Source of the DNA: Myxococcales bacterium
Lineage (GTDB): Bacteria > Myxococcota > Myxococcia > Myxococcales > Myxococcaceae
Reading direction: 5' to 3'
DNA length: 33,300 nt
NCBI GenBank assembly: GCA_003153055.1
Contig: PMBV01000088.1
Span: 214-33,513, forward strand
Below, in pieces: positions 24,274 to 32,573 of this stretch. A model generated the notes under the pieces. It was not told where the DNA came from, searched no databases, and was given only the letters and a program-made list of their open reading frames with translations. The position numbers were made by a program, and so were the translations under genes. Positions within the stretch are counted from its first letter, which is position 1; each line of letters starts with the position of its first letter.

Positions 24274-24287
24274 TGTCTGCGCAGACA
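24274..24287. promoter_or_regulatory. 14-bp perfect palindrome, candidate operator
   Basis: TGTCTGCGCAGACA is a perfect 14-bp palindrome 126 bases upstream of the first haem-operon start. The size and symmetry fit a dimeric regulator site. The regulator is unknown. Confidence 0.4.
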
Positions 24288-24412
24288 ATGCGTTCTGAAC
24301 CCTCGCATCATGGGTCATATCCAGCCGCTTGGACGTATTTGACCTCGTGAACAAGAGACGTTAAGGCAATAAAAGTTAAGTGAGAGCCGACGCACAGAAG
24401 AGGGAGTGTGAC

Positions 24413-25519
24413 GTGACGACGGGCCTCGTTTGCAGGTCTCGAATGGTGGTTGTGCTGGTGAGCCTGGCCGCGTGCGTTCCACCGAGAGCGCCGAAGCGCG
24501 ACTCCGGTGTCTCGGTGGCCGACGCGGGAGTGCCGATCATCTTCTCGATCGGCGTCACCGACAGCGCCAGCGTTTCGCACCAAGTGGCGGCGTTCATCAA
24601 CCTCGAGCTCGAGAACGGCAGCCCGAGCACCGACACGGTGCTGTCGCGGCGGGTGCTGGTGCCGCCCGTGCTCGACGGCGTGGACAGCGAATGGGCGGCC
24701 ATCGCCGGCAGCCAGATTCCGCTCGAGCCAGCGGCGGCGACCATCGGCATGACGGTCGACGAGTGGAACACCGGCTACGGGCTGTTGGCCGACGGGGGGC
24801 TCAGGCCCTACGACTTCGGGGTCGACCACGTGCTGGTGAAGTCTGCCTTCGACGACTCCACCATCTACTTCCTGATTGAATGGAACGACGCGACCGCGAG
24901 CACCGCCAAGAACTCGCTCACCTTCACCAACGGCGGTTGGGTGCGCAACACCGACGAGGAGGATCGGCTCTACCTCTCGTTCGACGTCTCGTACCCCGAC
25001 TTCGCGGCGCTCGGCTGCGCGGCGGCCTGCCACCTGAGAGAGCGCCTCGACGACAACACTGACGCGGGCATTCAATACCGCATCCGCATGCACACCAACG
25101 GCCCGGGCGAGGTCGCTGATGTATGGAGTTGGGGCTCGGTCGCCACCAACCCCATCTCGTACGCCGACGACCTCTCCTTCACCCAGTACAACCGCACCAA
25201 CGACGACGCGAGAGGCTTCAGCACCAGCAACCGAAAGAACGTCTCAGATGGGGGCATCGAGCCCATCTCCATGAGCGAGTACGGCGTGAACTCGAACCCC
25301 TCGGTGCTCTACGCCCCCGACTCCGGGCTCCACCCGGCGGCGGTGCCGTACAATCCGACCGGCCTCGACGCGGGCGCCCGCATTCCTGGGGTGGTGCACC
25401 AAATCGCCGGCGGCTCGCGGGCCGATGTGCACGCGGTGGGCAAGTGGCGCAACGGGACGTGGACGGTGGAGCTCGCTCGGGCGCGAGTGACGGCGGATCC
25501 GAACGATGCGCGGTTCTAG
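24413..25519 (+). CDS. ethylbenzene-dehydrogenase-type haem-binding lipoprotein
   Basis: 368 residues from GTG 24413, set by AGGGAG (24401-24406) six bases upstream. A short n-region and MVVVLVSLAAC give a canonical lipobox, lipidated Cys21. The section from about residue 80 (LVPPVLDGVDSEWAAIAG, then DHVLVKSAFDDSTIYFLIEWND and EEDRLYLSFDVS) resembles the EB_dh / cytochrome c-552-like haem-binding fold of DMSO-reductase-type gamma subunits. It also has CAAACH (202-207), a CX3CH motif that could attach a c-type haem in non-canonical fashion. The C-terminal part contains WSWGSVATNP and HAVGKWRNGTWTVELARAR, typical of the same fold. It is first in a five-gene operon with other haem proteins, so electron transfer in or at the outer membrane is likely. 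The frame upstream of 24413 is unlikely to be used. Confidence 0.78.
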   Translation: MTTGLVCRSRMVVVLVSLAACVPPRAPKRDSGVSVADAGVPIIFSIGVTDSASVSHQVAAFINLELENGSPSTDTVLSRRVLVPPVLDGVDSEWAAIAGSQIPLEPAAATIGMTVDEWNTGYGLLADGGLRPYDFGVDHVLVKSAFDDSTIYFLIEWNDATASTAKNSLTFTNGGWVRNTDEEDRLYLSFDVSYPDFAALGCAAACHLRERLDDNTDAGIQYRIRMHTNGPGEVADVWSWGSVATNPISYADDLSFTQYNRTNDDARGFSTSNRKNVSDGGIEPISMSEYGVNSNPSVLYAPDSGLHPAAVPYNPTGLDAGARIPGVVHQIAGGSRADVHAVGKWRNGTWTVELARARVTADPNDARF

Positions 25520-25544
25520 GGAAAACGCTGAAGGGAGTACGGCA

Positions 25545-25994
25545 GTGCGACTTCGGGTTCTAGGTTCGGTGGTTGCGGCGCTGAGCGGGAGCGCCTGTTG
25601 GCCTGGCCCCGAGGTGGGGCCGGTGCTCGAGACGAACGCCTCCTCCATCAGCGGCCCGAACGCGCGGTTTTCGGAGCTTCAGGCCAAACTCTTCACGCCA
25701 GACTGCGCGAGCTCGTTGTGCCACAGCGGCAACCCGCCGGCCCACGCGCCCCTGTCGCTCGACGACGGGCAGTCGCACGCCAACCTGATCAACCGGCCGG
25801 CGAGCCAGGCGTCGTCCATTGTGCTGGTGAAGCCGGGGTACCCAGAGCAGAGCTACCTGATGCTCAAGCTCTTGGGCACGGTGGGCACCTCGGGCAGCGT
25901 GTCGACCCGCATGCCGCTCAACAAGCCGAGCATCGACGCCGACCGCCTCGCCGCGGTGCGCGGGTGGATCCTTCGGGGGGCACCGAATGACTAG
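25545..25994 (+). CDS. small cytochrome-like lipoprotein with CX4CH motif
   Basis: 149 residues from GTG 25545, set by AGGGAG (25532-25537) seven bases before; the longer frame from 25506 overlaps the previous gene. A signal peptide ends at SGSAC (Cys18, lipobox-like). The region FSELQAKLFTPDCASSLCHSG has CASSLCH (54-60), a CX4CH motif as seen in Planctomycete/Myxococcota-type cytochromes. The sequence then runs through LSLDDGQSHANLINRPAS and YPEQSYLMLKLLG to RMPLNKPSIDADRLAAVRGWILRGA, where RMP supplies a possible Met ligand. This is the usual 'haem-binding domain, DUF1592-like cytochrome' layout. It overlaps the next gene by 8 bases, so translation is coupled. It is probably an outer-membrane-anchored electron carrier. 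Confidence 0.78.
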   Translation: MRLRVLGSVVAALSGSACWPGPEVGPVLETNASSISGPNARFSELQAKLFTPDCASSLCHSGNPPAHAPLSLDDGQSHANLINRPASQASSIVLVKPGYPEQSYLMLKLLGTVGTSGSVSTRMPLNKPSIDADRLAAVRGWILRGAPND

Positions 25995-27114
25995 CCGCCC
26001 ACGAGTCCTGCTCCTCGCGACGCTGACCGCCGCGCTGGCGCTCCCCGCAGCCGGGGCAGATGTGAACTTCGCCGGCTCGGCCTATGTCGACTACTGGTGG
26101 GCCAGCTCTCCCACGGCGGCCAAGGCCTCGCTCATGGGCATCACGCCCGAGGCGGCGGTCAAGATGGAGGTCGACGTCCACGAGAACCTGTCGTTCTCGG
26201 CCCGCGTCTGCTTCAGCTGCCACGGCCTCGAGGTCGACCGGGCGCACGTCGACTTCACCCCGTCGCCGGCGTTCAACATTCAGGCTGGCCGCATCGGGGT
26301 TCCCTTCGGCGAGATGGCCGTGCGCTACGACCCCACCAGCCACCGCTCGGTCAGCAAGCCCCTCATCTACGACATGGGCCGCATGGCCTATTACGGGCGG
26401 AGCGGCTTCAACCTCGGCGTGGTGCCGCAGCCCTACGTCGACACCGGCGTCGTCATCTACGGGCAGGCCTGGCCGTCGGAGGACGTGCAGCTCTGGTACG
26501 CCGGCTACATGGTGGGCGGCATGCGCGGCGAGAACGACATCGACTTCGCCGCCATGCGCACCTCGTTCTACGTCGACAACAACAATGAGCCGGCTGGCGG
26601 CGGGCGGGCGGTAATGACCATCTCCTCGTCTGAGCCCGACTCGGTGTTCAAGGACTTCTCCCTCGGCATCTCGGGCATGTATGGCCACTATGACCCGGCT
26701 CGCTTGAGAGCCTACACGGCGCTGGGGGCTGATGCCTCGCTCCGCCTGGGCCCGGTGACGATACGGAGCGAGGCCGCGTTCATTCGCATTGAGCTCAACC
26801 CCGACCCGACGCTGTACCGCTACGAGCTCATCGACACCTACCTCGACAAGGGCGGGTTCTTCGTCGAGCTCGAGCACCCGCTGGGCAGCCGGGTGGTGGT
26901 GCTCTACCGCTTCGACATGTTGGCGCGAAAGGGCATTCCCTTGCCCGGCTCCGACCCCTCGCTGTCGCCCGACAGCCGGATCCTGCGCTACACGCAGGCC
27001 TTTCAGTTTCTGCTCTCGAGCTCGATGTATGTGAAAGCAAGCTACGAGTACACATACATGAATGACTTCCCGAGCTTCCATGCGTTTCACGCAGGCGTGG
27101 GTGGCTCGTTTTGA
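25987..27114 (+). CDS. outer-membrane beta-barrel (porin-like) with an internal CXXCH haem motif
   Basis: 375 residues from ATG 25987, overlapping the previous gene by 8 bases. A signal peptide (MTSRPRVLLLATLTAALALPAAGA) is followed by alternating barrel strands (VNFAGSAYVDYWWAS, AVKMEVDVHENLSFSARV, IQAGRIGVPFGEMAVRYD, AGYMVGGMRGEN, FFVELEHPLGSRVVVLYRFDM, VKASYEYTYMND) ending in GVGGSF with a terminal Phe, as expected for Bam-assembled porins. CFSCH (75-79) is a standard c-type haem motif placed at the end of the third strand, next to the turn GLEVDRAHVDF. A haem inside or at the mouth of a barrel would be unusual and suggests a porin-cytochrome conduit. It sits between the cytochrome lipoprotein and the kinase in one operon. 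Confidence 0.82.
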   Translation: MTSRPRVLLLATLTAALALPAAGADVNFAGSAYVDYWWASSPTAAKASLMGITPEAAVKMEVDVHENLSFSARVCFSCHGLEVDRAHVDFTPSPAFNIQAGRIGVPFGEMAVRYDPTSHRSVSKPLIYDMGRMAYYGRSGFNLGVVPQPYVDTGVVIYGQAWPSEDVQLWYAGYMVGGMRGENDIDFAAMRTSFYVDNNNEPAGGGRAVMTISSSEPDSVFKDFSLGISGMYGHYDPARLRAYTALGADASLRLGPVTIRSEAAFIRIELNPDPTLYRYELIDTYLDKGGFFVELEHPLGSRVVVLYRFDMLARKGIPLPGSDPSLSPDSRILRYTQAFQFLLSSSMYVKASYEYTYMNDFPSFHAFHAGVGGSF

Positions 27115-27128
27115 TTGGGAGAAGCGTC

Positions 27129-29354
27129 GTGACCAGTGACCCCAGCACTCGGCTTCCCCCGGTCGAGGTTCAACGCTTTGGGAAGTACGAGGTGCTGGGC
27201 AAGATCGGCACCGGCGGCATGGCCGAGATCTTCAAGTGTCGGCTGTCGGGCATCGGCGGCTTCGACAAGATCGTGGTGGTCAAGCGCATGCTGCCCGAGC
27301 TCCTCGAGGACAAGGAGCTGGTGCACATGTTCCTCGACGAGGCGCGTATCGCCGCCAACCTCTCGCACCCCAACATCGTGCAGATCTACGAGATCGACCA
27401 GCTCGGCGATCAGCCCTACATCGCGATGGAGTACGCCCGCGGCCCGACGCTGTCCAAGGTCATTCACGAGGCGTGGAAGCAACAGAAGCCGTGCGCCCGC
27501 ATCGCCGCCAAGGTGCTCAGCGAGATCGCCGGAGCCCTCTCGCACGCGCACAACGCCGTCGACCACCAGGGCATGCCGCTCAACATCGTGCACCGCGACG
27601 TCACCCCGCACAACATCGTGGTGTCGACCGAGGGCGTGGCGAAGCTGCTCGACTTCGGAGTGGCCAAGGCGTCGGGCCGCCTGTCTCACACCAACGCCGG
27701 GGGCATCAAAGGAAAGTTCCGGTACATGGCGCCGGAGCAGCTGCGCACCGACGAGCTCAAGGTGGATGGTCGAGCCGATGTCTTCGCGGTGGGAGTGTGC
27801 CTCTACCTCGCCGCCACGGGGACCCACGCGTACCCGGCTCGCAACGAGATCGCGGTGCTGAAGGCCGCCGCCGCGGGCGCGTTTCCCCGGCCGGCGAAGG
27901 TCTACCCAGACATCGACCCTGACCTCGAGAAGATCATCTTGTGGGCCATGAGCCCCTCGCTGGAGAAGCGCTGCCCCAACGCCCTGGCGCTCCAGCAGGC
28001 GCTCGACGCGTACGTCTCTCAAGGGGCCGAGCGGATCACCAACCACCAGGTGGGGCGATACCTCCGACACCTGTTCGGAGACCTGAGCAAGAGCGACCAC
28101 CTCGCCTGGAGCGCCTACAATGACGAGGCCATCAGCTCGAGGCGCTTCTCTTCTCCGGTGACCGACCAGGAGGTCATCGAGGAGGCGGTGGACGCCGCCG
28201 CCAACGACGGGCCGCAGAGCGGGCCAGTGGAGATCGAGGTGGGCGACATCGCCAACTCGGGTCCTTTCGAGATGGCCGCTGCGCTCCCAGAAAGCACTCC
28301 GCCCGCCCGCCCCAGCGCCCCCGTGCGAGCCGAGCGGAGCCAATCGGGGCGGCTGACGCCTGCGCCGACCGAGCGGAGCCAGACCGGTCGGGGCCCGCTG
28401 AGCGACGACGAGCCAGCCCGGCCGCGACGGTCCAAACGACTCATCGCGGTGGCGTTGGGCGCGGCGCTGTGGCTCGTTGGGGTGGTTGGCTTCGTGCTGT
28501 GGAACCGCACGGCGACCCGCCCCGAGGTCAGCCCACCGGCCGTGCCCATCACCGCGGCGCCCATCGCCGAGAAGGAGCCGACTCCACGGGAAGAGCGAGC
28601 ATCGGCCACCATTCCGCCACCCGCCGCGCCGGTGGCCGAAGAGCCGCCGCGCCAGGAGCCCTCTCGACGGTGGGGCAAGCTCACGATTTCGGCCGACACG
28701 CCGGCACGGGTGTTGGTCGATGGCCGCGCTGAAGGCACCACGCCATGGAAGACCCGCCCGCTGTCTCCCGAAGCCCACGCCATCGAGGTGCAAGCGCACG
28801 GCTTCCCGTCGCAGCAGCGAAGCGTGACGGTGGTGGCGGACAAAGACCTGTTGGTGACGTTCCACTTCGGGAAGCGCACCGCGACAGCCACGCGTGGTGG
28901 TCGCCCCACGGAGGTCGAAGCGAGTGGCGCAGACGAAGCGCCGACCTCACCCACTCCGGCGCCTGAGGCGACACCAGCTCGCCCAGCTCCGAGCGAGGCG
29001 AAGGCACCCGAGCCGGTGGTGGTCGCCGAGGCCAAGCCCACCCCACCTCCCGCGCCGGTGGTCGCCGCGCCGCAACCGAGCGAGGCGAAGGAGCAGACCT
29101 ACGACGGGCCCATCTCGAGTTGCCCCGAGGGCGCGACCCTCGCTGGCGCCGCGCCGCCCGCCGGCACCGCGCTGTATTGCCAACTCGCCTCCGGAGCCAA
29201 GCACGGCAAATACCTTCGCTGGTTCGGCAACGGCCAGCGGGCTGAAGCCGGTGAGTACATGAACGGGAAGAAGAACGGCCGCTGGGTCGAGTTCTACGAG
29301 GACGGCAGCGAGCGGGAAAAGACGCAGTGGCGACGGGGTGTGAAGACGTGGTGA
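27129..29354 (+). CDS. transmembrane Ser/Thr protein kinase with PEGA and MORN-like C-terminus
   Basis: 741 residues from GTG 27129, set by GGGAG (27117-27121). Kinase domain at about residues 17-290: Gly-loop GTGGMAEIF, VVVKRM Lys, catalytic loop HRDVTPHN (His155, Asp157), DFG (Asp175) and APEQ, all intact. A Ser/Pro-rich juxtamembrane linker is followed by one TM helix at about residues 437-458. The rest should be extracytoplasmic: a Pro/Glu-rich stretch, a PEGA domain at about residues 515-585 (KLTISADTPARVLVDGRAEGTTPW), another Pro-rich linker, and from about residue 692 a MORN/YwqK-like repeat region (HGKYLRWFGNGQRAEAGEYMNGKKNGRWVEFYEDGS). It presumably senses the envelope and phosphorylates cytoplasmic targets. 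Its last codons overlap the downstream cytochrome c gene start (GTGA), tying it to the haem system. Confidence 0.9.
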   Translation: MTSDPSTRLPPVEVQRFGKYEVLGKIGTGGMAEIFKCRLSGIGGFDKIVVVKRMLPELLEDKELVHMFLDEARIAANLSHPNIVQIYEIDQLGDQPYIAMEYARGPTLSKVIHEAWKQQKPCARIAAKVLSEIAGALSHAHNAVDHQGMPLNIVHRDVTPHNIVVSTEGVAKLLDFGVAKASGRLSHTNAGGIKGKFRYMAPEQLRTDELKVDGRADVFAVGVCLYLAATGTHAYPARNEIAVLKAAAAGAFPRPAKVYPDIDPDLEKIILWAMSPSLEKRCPNALALQQALDAYVSQGAERITNHQVGRYLRHLFGDLSKSDHLAWSAYNDEAISSRRFSSPVTDQEVIEEAVDAAANDGPQSGPVEIEVGDIANSGPFEMAAALPESTPPARPSAPVRAERSQSGRLTPAPTERSQTGRGPLSDDEPARPRRSKRLIAVALGAALWLVGVVGFVLWNRTATRPEVSPPAVPITAAPIAEKEPTPREERASATIPPPAAPVAEEPPRQEPSRRWGKLTISADTPARVLVDGRAEGTTPWKTRPLSPEAHAIEVQAHGFPSQQRSVTVVADKDLLVTFHFGKRTATATRGGRPTEVEASGADEAPTSPTPAPEATPARPAPSEAKAPEPVVVAEAKPTPPPAPVVAAPQPSEAKEQTYDGPISSCPEGATLAGAAPPAGTALYCQLASGAKHGKYLRWFGNGQRAEAGEYMNGKKNGRWVEFYEDGSEREKTQWRRGVKTW

Positions 29355-29722
29355 GTCGAAACAAGCTTCTCGGGCTGGGCGTCGCCCTCCTCGTCCCGTT
29401 GCTCCTCGCCGGCGCGCCTGACGTCGGCACGCCGCTCGTCCTGGCTGGGGCACCAGACGTCAACATCGAGACCCTCGACACCTCGGGCTTTCCCAAGAAG
29501 TATCAGGACGGCTACAAGGTGTTCGCGGTGCGGTGCAGTAAGTGCCACACGCTTTCGCGGGCCATCAACGGCCGCTTGAGCCCCGACGGCTGGCGAAACT
29601 ACGTGAAGAAGATGAGCCGGCGCCAGGGGTCGGGCATCAACGAGACCAACGGCGTCGTGCTGGTCGACTTCCTCATCTATTACACCCAGCTGCTCCAGAA
29701 CCCAGACGCCGGCGCTCCGTGA
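29351..29722 (+). CDS. small monohaem cytochrome c
   Basis: 123 residues from GTG 29351, whose GTGA overlaps the kinase stop; the longer frame from 29327 lies inside the kinase gene. A hydrophobic signal (LLGLGVALLVPLLLAGAP) is followed by a repeated LAGAPDV segment (residues 20-36). GYKVFAVRCSKCHTLSRAING contains CSKCH (Cys62, Cys65, His66). The rest is helical, with WRNYVKKMSRRQGSGINE supplying a possible Met ligand and NGVVLVDFLIYYTQLLQ. The size fits a small periplasmic class I-like cytochrome c domain. It is the last gene of the five-gene operon; the opposing M1 peptidase gene ends 9 bases away. Confidence 0.88.
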   Translation: MSRNKLLGLGVALLVPLLLAGAPDVGTPLVLAGAPDVNIETLDTSGFPKKYQDGYKVFAVRCSKCHTLSRAINGRLSPDGWRNYVKKMSRRQGSGINETNGVVLVDFLIYYTQLLQNPDAGAP

Positions 29723-29731
29723 CCTCGAGCT

Positions 29732-32401
29732 CTATCGCCCGCTGAACAAGCGCTGGAGCTCGGCTCGATGCCGGGCCTGCTCCTCGACACACCGGTCGAC
29801 CGCCTCGAGGCCGCGCGTCACCAACGCCTCCGCGCCGTCCACCCGCTCCGCCCGTGGCTTCAAGAAGGCCGCTGCCCTCTGCCGATGGGTCGGGTCACAG
29901 AAGACGCCCGCGAAGGCCCCCATGAGGTTGGCCGCCTCGTCGCTGCGCACGCGGGGGAGCAGTTGGTCGAGGTGCGCCTCGAGCCAGCTCCAGGTCAGCG
30001 CCCGGGTCTCCCGCTGGGCGAGGAGCCGCAAGGTGAGCCACTCGGTCTCCCGGAGGTCGAACTCGGTCCCGGCCACCACCTCGAGGGTTCGACCGGCAAG
30101 CGTGGGGTCGATGAAGGCCCCCAGGGCCCCCAACAGGCGCGCCTTGTTGGTGCGGTCAGTCGCCGAGCGGGCGGCCCTGAGCAGCCGTTCGAAGAAGGGC
30201 TCGTCTCCGGCCCGAGCGGCGACCGACAAGGAGAGGCCGACGAGATCATCTGGCAGCTCCGAGCGTGAGGGATCGTCGAGCCAGGCGAGCGCGAGGCGAC
30301 GGCCCTCGGCGACGAGGCTTGAGTCACCGGCCGAGGTCGCGACCGTCAGCGCTCTCCGGCGCAGCTCCTGGCGCTCGTCGGTGTCGGCCGCGGCGCGACG
30401 CCAGCCGAGACGACGGGCCAGAGGGCCGAAGGTCTTCAGTTGGAATCGCTGGGCGCTCCGGTAGGCCGCGTCGTCCATCACGTCGGTGCGTAGCGACGCG
30501 AGGTCCATGGCGAGCCCGGCCACCTGATCGCTCGGATCCGACGCCACCAGCGGCGCGAGGCCAAGCGCCTCGTCGAGCGGCACCTCGCCTCTGGCCACGG
30601 CGGCACGGAGGTCCGCCATCAGCATCGACCGCTCGGCGACGGTGAGCCCGGCCACGCGGGCCTCGGGTGACGCGGGGGTGAGCAGCTTCCGCGACAGCTT
30701 CCCGTCGACGGCGCTTCGGTAGTACCCGTTCGCGCCGGCGTTGAGCAGCACCCAGGTCGGGCAGGCAGGCATGTCCAGCCCGAGCTCGACCGAGCCCTGG
30801 GTGAGCTGCACGCAGCTGGCGTGGCTCGTCTTCTGGTCGCCGTACCGCAGGCACACCGGCACCTTCCAGCTAGACGCCATGGGGTCGATCACGCCCGGGG
30901 CCAAGGAGCGAACCTGAGAGATGGTGAGCGTGGGGTGTGGGCCGCAGCGGAACGACCCCGTGATGAGCGGGACGCCCGGCTGCTCGAGGAAGCTCGAGAG
31001 CCCTTCGGCCACCGGGGCGCCGAGCTCCTGCCGCAGCACCGCCAAGAGCTCATCGGCGGTCGCGGTCTTCCACTGGTGCACCGCGAGGTATCGACGGAGC
31101 GCCGCGCGCCACGGCTCGGCCCCCACCCAGCTCTCGAACATGCGGAGCACGCTGGCGCCCTTCAGGTAGGTGAGCTGGCCATCGAACGAGGCCGCGATGG
31201 CCTCCTTGCTCGCGACTGGCTGGCGAATGGCGCGAGCCGAGGGGAGCTCGTCGGCCGCCATGGCTTGCACGGCCTGACCGACCCGGTGGTCACGCACGCT
31301 CCATTGCGGCTCCACCACGTCGGTGATGACGAGATCCAACCACTCGCCGAGCGCTTCGTTGAGCCAGGTGTCGTTCCACCACGCCATCGTGACGAGGTCG
31401 CCGAACCAGTAGTGCCCAAGCTCATGGGCGAGGATGTTGACGTACTGCTCCTTCCGCGCCCGAGTCGCCTGCTCGGGGCGAATGAGCGAGAGGGGCTGGC
31501 CCATGGCCACCAGGCCCGGGTGCTCCATGGTGCCCCAGTAACGAGGCACCACCGCGACGTCGAGCTTGCCGAAGGGGTACGGCATGCCGGCCCAGTCCAC
31601 CAGCGCGGTGAGCACCTTGGGCGTCGTCTCCTTGGCCCACGCCAGCTCCCCGGCGCGGCCCCGCGGCACGATGAACCGAATCGGCGTACCCGCGACCGCA
31701 CCTCCGTCGACCACCTCGAAGGGCCCCACCACGAAGGCCACCAGGTACGACGGGAGCGGCGCCGTCGGAGCCAGCTCGACCCGCTTCAGGCCGTTGGGCT
31801 CGTCGACCTCTCGCAGCACCGGCGCGTTGCCCAGCGCCACGTGCTCCCTCTTCACGTGGAGCGTGAGCTGCCAGGGCACCTTCATGGCTGGCTCGTCGAA
31901 GCAGGGGAACGCGCGGCGGGCGTCGATGGGCTCGAAGAAGGTGTAAGCGTAGGCCTCGCCGCCTTCGGGCACGGCGTACACGCCTTGGCTCGCCTCGTGG
32001 TCCACCAGGGCTCGGTACTCGACGTCGATGGTGGTGGAGCCAGGATCAAGCGGCGACTCCGGCACAAGGGCGACGAAGTCCTCGCCGGCCGCGAGAACCT
32101 GGGCCGGGTTCCCGCCCACTCGAGCGTGGAGGAGCTCGAGGTTGGTCGCGTTGAGCCACACTACGGAAGCGCGGGTTTTGACGACGGCCTCGATGTGCAC
32201 CGAGCCCGTGAGGTGGCGCTCGTCGGGGAGCACGGTGAGGTCGAGGCGGTAGGCGGTGGGGACCACGTCACCGGGCAGCCGGAGCGGCGGCGGAGACACC
32301 TCGACCTGGGGCACCACGGGTCGAGCTTCCACTACCGGCTTCTCGGTGGGCGTGCGGCAAGCGAAGAGGAGGCAACAGGCGACGGTGACGAGGGCTCTCA
32401 C
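29732..32401 (-). CDS. M1 family aminopeptidase lipoprotein
   Basis: 889 residues from GTG 32401, with GAGAGGG about 5 bases upstream; the longer open frame to 32962 is antisense-like and rejected. A signal peptide ends in CCLLFAC (Cys15, lipidation). The N-terminal beta domain has VPTAYRLDLTVLPDERHLTGSV. The catalytic domain has the substrate-binding motif GTMEHPG at about residues 288-294 (His in place of the Asn of GxMEN), zinc site HELGH (326-330) and Glu349 in WLNEALGEW, exactly the HEXXH-X18-E spacing. The C-terminal ~350 residues are a helical ERAP1-C-like domain. It removes N-terminal residues from peptides in the periplasm. It converges on the haem operon, so shared regulation is not implied. 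Confidence 0.92.
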   Translation of the reverse strand: MRALVTVACCLLFACRTPTEKPVVEARPVVPQVEVSPPPLRLPGDVVPTAYRLDLTVLPDERHLTGSVHIEAVVKTRASVVWLNATNLELLHARVGGNPAQVLAAGEDFVALVPESPLDPGSTTIDVEYRALVDHEASQGVYAVPEGGEAYAYTFFEPIDARRAFPCFDEPAMKVPWQLTLHVKREHVALGNAPVLREVDEPNGLKRVELAPTAPLPSYLVAFVVGPFEVVDGGAVAGTPIRFIVPRGRAGELAWAKETTPKVLTALVDWAGMPYPFGKLDVAVVPRYWGTMEHPGLVAMGQPLSLIRPEQATRARKEQYVNILAHELGHYWFGDLVTMAWWNDTWLNEALGEWLDLVITDVVEPQWSVRDHRVGQAVQAMAADELPSARAIRQPVASKEAIAASFDGQLTYLKGASVLRMFESWVGAEPWRAALRRYLAVHQWKTATADELLAVLRQELGAPVAEGLSSFLEQPGVPLITGSFRCGPHPTLTISQVRSLAPGVIDPMASSWKVPVCLRYGDQKTSHASCVQLTQGSVELGLDMPACPTWVLLNAGANGYYRSAVDGKLSRKLLTPASPEARVAGLTVAERSMLMADLRAAVARGEVPLDEALGLAPLVASDPSDQVAGLAMDLASLRTDVMDDAAYRSAQRFQLKTFGPLARRLGWRRAAADTDERQELRRRALTVATSAGDSSLVAEGRRLALAWLDDPSRSELPDDLVGLSLSVAARAGDEPFFERLLRAARSATDRTNKARLLGALGAFIDPTLAGRTLEVVAGTEFDLRETEWLTLRLLAQRETRALTWSWLEAHLDQLLPRVRSDEAANLMGAFAGVFCDPTHRQRAAAFLKPRAERVDGAEALVTRGLEAVDRCVEEQARHRAELQRLFSGR

Positions 32402-32573
32402 CGGACCCTCTCTACTGCGGAACGCGGTGAGGGTCAGCGTCGCGACCACCTGCTGGGCGATGGAAAGGTACCTCCACGGCGGCGTCGTCGGGTGGGCTGT
32501 CGGCCAGCGTCTCGACTCTGGCTGGCTTGGCTGAGGCTCAAGCGGCGTGAACGCGGAGGCGATCCGCCCGGCG
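32402..32573. other. 172-bp gene-free region upstream of the M1 peptidase
   Basis: This holds the M1 peptidase leader and presumably its promoter. No strong sigma-70 pair was recognised, and no ORF. Confidence 0.4.

Larger units (their letters stand above)
23966..24412. other. 447-bp gene-free, less GC-rich intergenic stretch
   Basis: No credible coding frame: a 115-residue plus frame (from GTG 24003) and an 85-residue minus frame have atypical composition and no start signals. It contains a possible terminator (23997-24027), a hairpin (24245-24269), a 14-bp palindrome (24274-24287) and an A/T-rich run before 24413 that probably includes the promoter of the haem operon. It could hold a small RNA or the remains of lost DNA. 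Confidence 0.5.

Noticed and set aside
24003..24350. 115-residue plus-strand ORF in the intergenic stretch, and an 85-residue minus-strand ORF opposite
   Set aside because: No ribosome site, no recognisable domain, atypical composition for this genome; treated as non-coding.
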